Shown one piece after another: positions 6,376-12,024 of a DNA stretch of 12,024 nt (position 1 is its first letter; every line of letters begins with the position of its first letter). This stretch comes from Lachnospiraceae bacterium (GTDB lineage Bacteria > Bacillota > Clostridia > Lachnospirales > Lachnospiraceae). The translations under genes were made by a program, and so were the position numbers. The notes below the pieces were generated by a model. That model worked only from the letters and a program-made list of their open reading frames with translations, did no database searches and was not told the origin of the DNA. Location: positions 1 to 12,024 of the forward strand of contig JAGDCK010000047.1 in the NCBI GenBank assembly GCA_017958585.1. Reading direction: 5' to 3'.

Positions 6376-7629
6376 ATGAATTTTTCGGTTCTGACTTTGT
6401 TCCCTCAGATGATAGAGGATGTGGTAAATACCAGCATCATCGGCAGGGCAAAAAAGAACAACTTAATAAATGTAAATGCCATAAATATCAGGGATTTTTC
6501 CGATGATAAGCATGGAAAGGTTGACGATTACACTTACGGCGGCGGCGCAGGAATGTTAATCCAGGCTGAGCCTGTTTTCAAAGCTTTTAATCACGCTTCC
6601 AATGGAAAAAAAGTGCGTACTGTGTACGTTACTCCCCAGGGAAAACCTTTTTGTCAGGATATGGCAAAGGATTTTGCAAAAGAGGATGACCTTGTCATAA
6701 TCTGCGGCCACTACGAAGGAATTGATGAGAGGGTTTTGGAAGAGGTTGTCACAGACTATGTGTCCGTTGGGGATTTTGTGCTTACGGGTGGAGAACTTGC
6801 GGCGCTGATCATAATCGATGCCACATCCAGGTTTATCTCCGGAGTTCTCAGTAATGATGCCTCCAGTGAGACAGAGTCATTTCATATGGATCTTCTGGAA
6901 TATCCTCAATATACAAGACCCGAAGAATGGCATGGAAAAAAGGTTCCGGAGGTGCTCCTTACCGGAAATCACAAGGATGTGGAAGCCTGGAGACTGGAAA
7001 AGTCCATTGAAAAGACAAAGGCAGTCCGCCCGGATCTATACAAAAACTACGAAGACAGGATCCGCATGATTGATAAGCTTTCAAAGAAAAAGCGAAACAA
7101 TATTTTTGCCATAGAATCCCTTAAAAGCGGAAGGGGCAAGGTGGTTTTTGAAAACGATGACCTGGTCATTATAGAGGAAGGGAAAGGTAACTTCCTGGAA
7201 GTAAGCTTTAAGGAAGATATTTTCAAAGACGCAGAAAATCTCAGGCATGAGCTTTATGGTACTGTTTTAAAAAAAGGAGCTGTGAGATTTTATACTGCAG
7301 ATCCGAACTTAAAAGATCTTATCGAAAGAGAGAATATTTTTAGGAATTTCAGAAGCTATAGAATGTTTTGCTATACGGTAAGGGAAAATCTTAAGTGCAA
7401 AGCGGATTCTTTTGATAATGAAAAATACGACTTTGAATCTATCCATGGGATACTGATAAAAACGGATCTTACCGATGAAAATATCCACGGTTTTTCATTC
7501 CTTGTAAATAAATATAAGGAAAACGGCATTCCGTTTGTATTTTGCACGGGAGATGAGAACGCTTCCGTATTAAAAAAATTAGGATTTTACGAGGCTGACA
7601 GAGAGATTTTTGTATTTACAAATGATTAA
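6376..7629 (+). CDS. trmD: tRNA (guanine-37-N1)-methyltransferase TrmD with extra C-terminal GNAT-like domain
   Basis: TrmD methylates G37 of tRNAs using S-adenosylmethionine and prevents frameshifting. Residues 1 to about 239 are a complete TrmD: RDFSDDKHGKVDDYTYGGGAGM (split by domain residues 39-60), VTPQGKPF (85-92), CGHYEGIDERV (110-120), VGDFVLTGGELAA (131-143) and LLEYPQYTRPEEW (173-185). Tyr113, Glu114 and Arg152 match E. coli Tyr115, Glu116 and Arg154. The E. coli Asp169 position is Glu167 here. TrmD normally ends near 240-250 residues. This protein continues in one uninterrupted frame to 417. The extension (about 240-417) ends with TGDENASVLKKLGFYEADRE, resembling the closing segment of GNAT acetyltransferases, but I see no clear acetyl-CoA loop. 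AGGCGG overlaps the rimM stop. Confidence 0.93.
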   Translation: MNFSVLTLFPQMIEDVVNTSIIGRAKKNNLINVNAINIRDFSDDKHGKVDDYTYGGGAGMLIQAEPVFKAFNHASNGKKVRTVYVTPQGKPFCQDMAKDFAKEDDLVIICGHYEGIDERVLEEVVTDYVSVGDFVLTGGELAALIIIDATSRFISGVLSNDASSETESFHMDLLEYPQYTRPEEWHGKKVPEVLLTGNHKDVEAWRLEKSIEKTKAVRPDLYKNYEDRIRMIDKLSKKKRNNIFAIESLKSGRGKVVFENDDLVIIEEGKGNFLEVSFKEDIFKDAENLRHELYGTVLKKGAVRFYTADPNLKDLIERENIFRNFRSYRMFCYTVRENLKCKADSFDNEKYDFESIHGILIKTDLTDENIHGFSFLVNKYKENGIPFVFCTGDENASVLKKLGFYEADREIFVFTND

Positions 7630-7661
7630 ATAATCTCTACTAATTTGATTGTTTTTGTATA

Positions 7662-7690
7662 TTAACAAATTGAATAATAAATGATACAAT
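7662..7690 (+). promoter_or_regulatory. Sigma-A promoter of the chemoreceptor gene
   Basis: TTAACA (7662-7667), a 17-base spacer and TACAAT (7685-7690) are each one base from consensus, with an upstream TG (7682-7683) forming an extended -10. The start near 7697 leaves about 42 bases of leader. I see no sigma-28-type motif, so expression would not be tied to late flagellar genes. Confidence 0.72.
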
Positions 7691-7738
7691 AAATACTAAG
7701 TATTCAGAAAATATTTACTTGAAAGGTATGGTGATTTT

Positions 7739-9193
7739 ATGTTAAGCAAAGATCAGTATCTCAAGATCGACAAAAGAGTATTTATTGTTATCATGGTCAT
7801 GTCATTTTACATGATCCTGTCGAAGATCTATCCCTTCACAAACGGAACAGCTGCGGGGACAGATCTTTTTCAACTTATTTTCGTTGTATTGATGTGTGTC
7901 ATATCCATCGTGGGTTACGTAGGTTTCAGGGGAAAGAGGATCAGTGGATCTTTGATGACGGGACCTGCGGCACTTTCATTTGCAGTTCTGTTACTTCTTG
8001 GAACTGAGGAGAGTATTTTCGTATATGCATTCCCGGTGCTCATCGCGTCCATTATGTATATGAACAAAAGATTTGCGGTTGTGGGATCTCTCATAATTCT
8101 CGTGGCAAACATTCTTAAATCTGTATTAACGGCAGTGCTTCATATACAAAACACCGGCAGCCCGGAGCTTCGTTGGATCATATCCGTAATTGTATGTATC
8201 GGTGTATATGTGGTTATGGATATTTCAGAGAAGTTTAACCTTGGTCGTATCGAGGAAGCGGAGAAAGCCGCACTTATCCAAAAAGAGAACATCGACAAGA
8301 TGAATGCCACAGCAGACCGGATAAATACAAGCTTTGAGCAGGCTAACGATTCCCTTGCGGATCTGATGGACTGTATTAATTCCAGCGACGTTTCCACCCA
8401 GAACATTGCCGCAGGAATGCGTTCCGCTTCAAGCGCTGTGGCTGAGCAGGCCGGAATGTGCGATGAGATCCAGAAAAATACAGAGAAAGCAAAGATTGAA
8501 AACAGCAAGGTAAAAGAGATATCCGATGTCACCGCCGACAACGTGGCGGCCGGTGCAAAGCTTATGAGGGACCTTAAGGCGCAGGCAACGGATGTTGAAA
8601 ATACCAGTAAGGCCACATATGAGGCCACCACAAGACTTACATCAAAGGTTGATGAGGTTCAGAATATTATCGGAGATATCCTTAATATTTCATCCCAGAC
8701 AAACCTTCTTGCATTAAATGCTTCCATTGAGGCTGCAAGAGCGGGAGAGGCAGGAAGAGGTTTTGCAGTTGTTGCTGATGAGATCAGACAGCTCTCGGAA
8801 CAGACCAAATCCGCCACCGAAAAGATCACCAATATCATAGGTGAACTTATTGCGGATGCAAAGGTAGCCGGAGACAGTGTGGAACACTCCGTTGAAACCA
8901 TTGCCAAACAGACTGAGATGATCGATATAACCGAGGAAAAATTCCAGGTTATTGATGCCCAGGTTGTGGATCTTAAAAACAGCATAGAGAGCATGGATAA
9001 GTCCATGATGGATATAGTATCCGCAACGGATGTAATCGCAAATAATATCAGCAATCTCTCCAGTACTACAGACTCCGTAACGCAGTCCACAAATGACGGT
9101 GCAGAAAAGAGCAGGGAAGCAGTTGAAAAGATGGAAGAGTGCGTTGAGAAACTTTCAGACATCAGTAAACTTGCCGAATCCTTGAAGAGCTGA
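7739..9193 (+). CDS. Methyl-accepting chemotaxis protein with six membrane segments and no HAMP
   Basis: A 484-residue receptor. Six hydrophobic segments occupy the N terminus (about 13-31, 43-63, 71-88, 92-109, 112-134, 146-161) joined by short loops, so there is no large extracellular ligand domain. A helical stretch (about 165-300) leads into the signalling hairpin. Its tip is near-canonical: ISSQTNLLALNASIEAARAG then EAGRGFAVVADEIRQLSEQ (317-355). This tip couples to CheA and CheW. No HAMP domain and no C-terminal CheR-docking pentapeptide are visible. The sensed signal may be membrane-linked, but that is a guess. GGTGA lies four bases before the ATG. It has its own promoter and lies between trmD and rplS, away from any visible chemotaxis gene. 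Confidence 0.93.
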   Translation: MLSKDQYLKIDKRVFIVIMVMSFYMILSKIYPFTNGTAAGTDLFQLIFVVLMCVISIVGYVGFRGKRISGSLMTGPAALSFAVLLLLGTEESIFVYAFPVLIASIMYMNKRFAVVGSLIILVANILKSVLTAVLHIQNTGSPELRWIISVIVCIGVYVVMDISEKFNLGRIEEAEKAALIQKENIDKMNATADRINTSFEQANDSLADLMDCINSSDVSTQNIAAGMRSASSAVAEQAGMCDEIQKNTEKAKIENSKVKEISDVTADNVAAGAKLMRDLKAQATDVENTSKATYEATTRLTSKVDEVQNIIGDILNISSQTNLLALNASIEAARAGEAGRGFAVVADEIRQLSEQTKSATEKITNIIGELIADAKVAGDSVEHSVETIAKQTEMIDITEEKFQVIDAQVVDLKNSIESMDKSMMDIVSATDVIANNISNLSSTTDSVTQSTNDGAEKSREAVEKMEECVEKLSDISKLAESLKS

Positions 9194-9196
9194 TAA

Positions 9197-9234
9197 CAGT
9201 TCTTGCAGATTCGTTAAACAGTTGATAAGAACTG
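9197..9234. repeat. 8-bp inverted repeat after the chemoreceptor gene
   Basis: CAGTTCTT (9197-9204) and AAGAACTG (9227-9234) are perfect complements 22 bases apart, starting three bases after the stop. No T tract follows, so it is not a standard terminator. It could be a transcript-end stem or a protein-binding dyad. Confidence 0.4.
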
Positions 9235-9299
9235 ATATTATAGCCGACAGATATTACCGATTATTTAGAAAAATGCTTGCAATTTATAAGGTCTTATGA

Positions 9300-9340
9300 T
9301 AACATACCAATGTTGTCAAAAATCAGATGGTCATATGTTA
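9300..9340 (+). promoter_or_regulatory. Candidate structured leader upstream of rplS
   Basis: TAACATA (9300-9306) pairs with TATGTTA (9334-9340), and the adjacent CCA (9307-9309) with TGG (9328-9330), giving a 10-bp stem with a three-base bulge on one side. It lies 43 bases before the rplS ATG. L19 leader RNAs are known upstream of rplS in Firmicutes, but I cannot confirm that this matches their consensus. No strong promoter stands out in the 189-base gap; TTGCAA (9277) with TAACAT (9300) at 17 bases is a weak candidate. Confidence 0.35.
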
Positions 9341-9382
9341 CATTTTGTATTAAGAACATCCCATTTATCAAGGAGGCTTATA

Positions 9383-9730
9383 ATGAGCGATATTATTAAA
9401 GAGATCGAAGCAGCACAGCTTAAAGAGAACATTGATGATTTCAATGTAGGTGATACTGTAAAGGTTTACGGTAAGATCAAAGAGGGTAACCGTGAGAGAA
9501 TCCAGGTTTTCGAGGGTACTGTACTTAAGAGACAGGGCGGAAGCAACAGAGAGACTTTCACAGTTAGAAAGTTCTCTAACGGTGTTGGTGTTGAAAAGAC
9601 TTGGCCTTTACACTCTCCCAATGTAGAGAAGATCGAGGTTGTAAGACGTGGTAAGGTTAGACGTGCTAAACTTAACTACTTAAGAGACCGCATCGGTAAG
9701 AAGGCTAAAGTTAAAGAGCTTGTAAAATAA
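9383..9730 (+). CDS. rplS: 50S ribosomal protein L19
   Basis: A 115-residue L19, located at the 30S-50S interface. Family motifs are FNVGDTVKVYGKIKEGNRER, QVFEGTVLKRQGG, TFTVRKFSNGVGVEKTWPLH, SPNVEKIEVVRRGKVRRAKL and YLRDRIGKKAKVKE. The start is ATG 9383, six bases after AGGAGG (9371-9376). An upstream in-frame ATG at 9296 would add 29 residues unlike L19 and run through the leader, so it is not used. In related genomes rplS directly follows trmD; here the chemoreceptor gene separates them. Confidence 0.98.
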   Translation: MSDIIKEIEAAQLKENIDDFNVGDTVKVYGKIKEGNRERIQVFEGTVLKRQGGSNRETFTVRKFSNGVGVEKTWPLHSPNVEKIEVVRRGKVRRAKLNYLRDRIGKKAKVKELVK

Positions 9731-9743
9731 TATAAGTCAGGCC

Positions 9744-9780
9744 AAAGGGCAACTACTTTTGTAGTTGTCCTTTTTATTTT
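9744..9780 (+). terminator. Strong intrinsic terminator after rplS
   Basis: A 13-bp stem (9744-9756 with 9761-9773, one G-U pair) closes a TTTT loop and runs into TTTTTATTTT (9771-9780). It lies 14 bases after the rplS stop and ends the rplS transcript. Confidence 0.93.
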
Positions 9781-9790
9781 CTGCAATATA

Positions 9791-9799
9791 TGGTATACT
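9791..9799 (+). promoter_or_regulatory. Extended -10 promoter candidate for lepB-rbgA-lepB-rnhB
   Basis: TGGTATACT gives a TG-N-TATACT extended -10 just after the rplS terminator, with no good -35. The start near 9806 leaves about 30 bases before the first lepB. A second, similar extended motif, TGGTAAAAT (9806-9814), lies downstream, so either could be used. Confidence 0.5.
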
Positions 9800-9835
9800 T
9801 TTTCTTGGTAAAATAGAAAAGTTCAGGGATGTTTT

Positions 9836-10414
9836 ATGGCACGAAACAAAGGATTAAGCTTTTATCGCAGGAAAAAGAAAATTAATAACGCGATCATAAG
9901 AGAGATCTTTAATTGGTTCTTTGGCATTTTCGCCTCAGTATTTTTGGCCCTTGTGGGCGTATATTTCTTTGGAATGAGTGTAAATGTGGTGGGTATTTCC
10001 ATGGAGGATACTCTTTACAACGCACAAAAGATCCTGGTAAACAGATTTATCTATATCGTAACTTCCCCCAAGAAAAACGATTGTGTGGTTTTCCTTCCGA
10101 AAGGAAATGAAAACACGCATTACTATGTAAAAAGAGTCGTGGGCGTTCCCGGAGATACGCTTTTGATATCAGATGGTGTGCTGTATGTAAACGGAGAGGC
10201 TTCAGATCTTTATGAAAACGGTATTTCAGACCCCGGGATTTTGTCTGTGGAGATGACTCTAAAGAGCGGAGAATATTTTTGCATAGGCGATAACCCCGAT
10301 AATTCCGAGGATTCAAGAAGTGCCAACATCGGAGTGATAAAGGATGAGTACCTGGTGGGTAAGGCATGGTTTAAATTCAAGTGCCCCCACGGTAAAGCAG
10401 GTTTTATAGATTAG
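9836..10414 (+). CDS. lepB: Signal peptidase I, first copy
   Basis: A 192-residue membrane serine protease that cuts signal peptides from exported proteins. A basic N terminus (RRKKK at 11-15) precedes one membrane anchor (about 27-47). Catalytic Ser55 is in GISMEDTL (53-60), and the general base Lys99 is in YYVKRVVGVPGD (96-107). The box-E motif is GDNPDNSEDSR (151-161). The usual proline of SMxPTL is Asp58 here, while the Ser/Lys dyad is intact. AGGG lies seven bases before the ATG. It starts a unit with rbgA and a second lepB. A 102-base gap without clear signals separates it from rbgA. Confidence 0.95.
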   Translation: MARNKGLSFYRRKKKINNAIIREIFNWFFGIFASVFLALVGVYFFGMSVNVVGISMEDTLYNAQKILVNRFIYIVTSPKKNDCVVFLPKGNENTHYYVKRVVGVPGDTLLISDGVLYVNGEASDLYENGISDPGILSVEMTLKSGEYFCIGDNPDNSEDSRSANIGVIKDEYLVGKAWFKFKCPHGKAGFID

Positions 10415-10516
10415 CAGCTTTACGGATTAGGTGATATTCTTACGTTCTGCAGATATTTTACAGATAAGTGTTTTAAATACAAAACAGGAAGAAACAGAAA
10501 AAATAAGGGAAAATAA

Positions 10517-11380
10517 ATGAGTGAAAACAAGACTACCATAAACTGGTTCCCGGGCCATATGACAAAGGCCAAGAGGATGATGGAGGAAAACTTACAGCTT
10601 ATCGACCTTGTGATCGAGCTGGTTGATGCCAGAGTTCCTCTATCCAGCAGAAATCCGGATATAGACAAGATGGCCGCAAATAAATACAGGATCGTTTTAC
10701 TAAACAAATCTGACCTGGCAGATCCAAAAGTAAACAGAGAATGGATCTCTTTCTTTGAGAATCAGGGATGCATTGTGTCTGAAATTAATTCAAAATCAGG
10801 TGCCGGTGTAAAAAATATCCAGGCACTGGTTCAGGCAGCCTGCAAGGAAAAGATAGAGAGAAATCTTAAGCGCGGTATAAAAAACAGACCGATCAGAGCC
10901 ATGATAGTAGGTATCCCCAACGTGGGAAAATCCACTTTTATCAATGCTTTTGTTGGAAAGGCCGCTACCAAGACCGGCAACAAACCCGGAGTCACAAAGG
11001 GCAAACAGTGGATCACAAAGGGAAAGGACTTACAGCTTTTGGATACACCGGGAATATTGTGGCCCAAGTTTGAGGATCAGGAAGTTGGAAGACGTCTTGC
11101 TTTTATAGGCTCCATCAACGATGAGATCATTTTTACGGATGAACTTGCCTGTGACCTTTTGGAATATCTCATAAGACTTTATCCTGACACCATAAATGAG
11201 CGTTACGGAATCGAGGTTTCGGGACAAAAACCCATAGAAATACTAAAGGAGATCGCCCTTGCAAGAAAAGCGCATTTAAAGGGTGAGGAGCCTGATATAA
11301 ACAAAGCTGCCGGATTTTTGATAGACGATTTCAGAAGCGGCAGGCTTGGCCGTATATCTCTTGAGAGGCCACTAAATTGA
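10517..11380 (+). CDS. rbgA: Ribosome biogenesis GTPase RbgA (YlqF)
   Basis: A 287-residue circularly permuted GTPase needed for late 50S subunit assembly. The start INWFPGHMTKAKR (8-20) and the DAR motif (37-39) are typical. Motif order is permuted: NKSD (63-66, G4), then the NSKSG region (91-95), GIPNVGKST (132-140, G1), NKPGVT (155-160, G2) and DTPGIL (176-181, G3). A C-terminal RNA-binding helical domain occupies about 195-287. AAGGGA (10505-10510) precedes the ATG. Its stop is 18 bases before the second lepB. The rplS-lepB-rbgA-rnhB order is common in Firmicutes, although rplS is separated here by a terminator. Confidence 0.96.
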   Translation: MSENKTTINWFPGHMTKAKRMMEENLQLIDLVIELVDARVPLSSRNPDIDKMAANKYRIVLLNKSDLADPKVNREWISFFENQGCIVSEINSKSGAGVKNIQALVQAACKEKIERNLKRGIKNRPIRAMIVGIPNVGKSTFINAFVGKAATKTGNKPGVTKGKQWITKGKDLQLLDTPGILWPKFEDQEVGRRLAFIGSINDEIIFTDELACDLLEYLIRLYPDTINERYGIEVSGQKPIEILKEIALARKAHLKGEEPDINKAAGFLIDDFRSGRLGRISLERPLN

Positions 11381-11398
11381 TCATCGGAGGATTCAGAC

Positions 11399-11938
11399 AT
11401 GAATAAAGTATTAAAGGAACTTCTAAGCACTGCATTATATATATTGTTTATCCTGTTTGTCACTTACATGGTGATAACATATGTGGGTCAGCGAACCCTT
11501 GTGGAAGGCACCAGTATGATGAACACCTTAAGCGATGGGGACAATCTCTGGGTGGATAAGCTATCATACAGATTCAAGGACCCTGAGAGATTTGATATTG
11601 TAGTATTCCCGCCAAGAAGTGACCTTTCTTCACATTATATTAAGAGGATCATCGGTCTTCCCGGTGAGACCATTCGCATTGACGAGGACGGTTATATTTA
11701 TATAAACGGCGAGGTCCTGGAAGAGAGCTACGGCAGGGAAGTGATCAGAGAGGATATGCGCGGAAGAGCCGAAAATGATGTGGTTCTTGGTGATGATGAG
11801 TATTTTGTCATGGGAGATAACAGAAACGAGAGCCTTGATTCCCGTTTTGAGATAGTGGGAAGTATCAAGAGAAGCGAACTTACCGGAAAGGGTGCTTTCC
11901 GCATCTGGCCTTTGAATAAATGGGGAAAGATCGACTAA
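11399..11938 (+). CDS. lepB: Signal peptidase I, second copy
   Basis: A 179-residue signal peptidase I with one N-terminal membrane anchor (about 10-29). Catalytic Ser39 is in EGTSMMNTLSDGD (36-48), Lys82 in HYIKRIIGLPGE (79-90), and box E is GDNRNESLDSR (139-149). Here too the SMxPTL proline is replaced, by Asn42. It differs widely from the first copy outside these motifs, so it is not a recent duplication. It more closely matches the standard form (PPRSD loop and full GDNRNxSxDSR). GGAGG (11386-11390) is eight bases before the ATG. The stop touches the rnhB start. Confidence 0.95.
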   Translation: MNKVLKELLSTALYILFILFVTYMVITYVGQRTLVEGTSMMNTLSDGDNLWVDKLSYRFKDPERFDIVVFPPRSDLSSHYIKRIIGLPGETIRIDEDGYIYINGEVLEESYGREVIREDMRGRAENDVVLGDDEYFVMGDNRNESLDSRFEIVGSIKRSELTGKGAFRIWPLNKWGKID

Positions 11939-12024
11939 ATGAAAAGTGCAAGTGAAATCAAAGAAATATTAAAGGCAGCTTCCGATCTTGATCTGCCTGA
12001 TCTCATAAAAGAATTTGAAACTGA
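11939..12024 (+). CDS. rnhB: Start of ribonuclease HII (3' end outside window)
   Basis: An ATG directly abuts the lepB stop (TAA then ATG), and the frame stays open to the window edge for 28 codons. The predicted start MKSASEIKEILKAASDLDLP, followed by DLIKEFET, resembles the helical N-terminal extension of clostridial RNase HII. The catalytic domain that removes ribonucleotides from DNA lies beyond the window. The call rests mainly on position after lepB-rbgA and on this short extension. Abutting codons suggest translational coupling; GGGGA is 12 bases upstream. Confidence 0.72.
   Translation, partial: MKSASEIKEILKAASDLDLPDLIKEFET

Noticed and set aside
9296..9382. Longer L19 start with 29 extra residues
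   Set aside because: AGGAGG lies six bases before ATG 9383, which gives the normal L19 start. The upstream codons show no L19 similarity and cover the leader.

Overview
The window reads as core housekeeping chromosome from a low-to-moderate GC Firmicute, most likely a Clostridia member of the Lachnospiraceae type. The evidence is the conserved gene order smc, ftsY, ylxM, ffh, rpsP, khpA, rimM, trmD, rplS, lepB, rbgA, rnhB. All genes lie on the + strand, with Gram-positive GGAGG-type ribosome binding sites and near-consensus housekeeping sigma promoters. The genus is an inference from protein flavour and cannot be fixed without a search. No insertion sequence, CRISPR array, tRNA or rRNA is visible.

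Layout. (1) 1-2163: the 3' third of smc and complete ftsY, closed by a strong intrinsic terminator. (2) 2177-3124: a YitT-family membrane protein, whose candidate promoter lies inside that terminator. (3) 3125-3454: an AT-rich 330-base gap with seven copies of a short AGTCGG-type repeat in both orientations, then a perfect 10-bp dyad covering the -35 box of a near-consensus promoter. (4) 3455-5193: ylxM-ffh. (5) 5278-7629: rpsP-khpA-rimM-trmD, with a hairpin terminator or attenuator after khpA. TrmD carries an extra C-terminal domain of about 178 residues that looks like a decayed GNAT acetyltransferase. (6) 7739-9193: a methyl-accepting chemotaxis protein with six membrane segments, on its own promoter, set between trmD and rplS. 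(7) 9194-9780: a structured leader, rplS and a strong terminator. (8) 9791-12024: lepB-rbgA-lepB and the start of rnhB.

How the genes work together. FtsY, Ffh and YlxM form the co-translational membrane-targeting pathway, and the two signal peptidases I process exported proteins at the end of the same pathway. RpsP, RimM, KhpA, TrmD, RplS and RbgA serve ribosome assembly, RNA binding and tRNA modification. SMC and RNase HII serve chromosome organisation and genome maintenance. The accessory intrusions are yitT, the chemoreceptor gene and the TrmD C-terminal domain.

No wholly new multi-gene system is apparent. The best leads are the repeat array and operator-like dyad upstream of ylxM-ffh, the TrmD fusion, and the isolated receptor without a HAMP domain.
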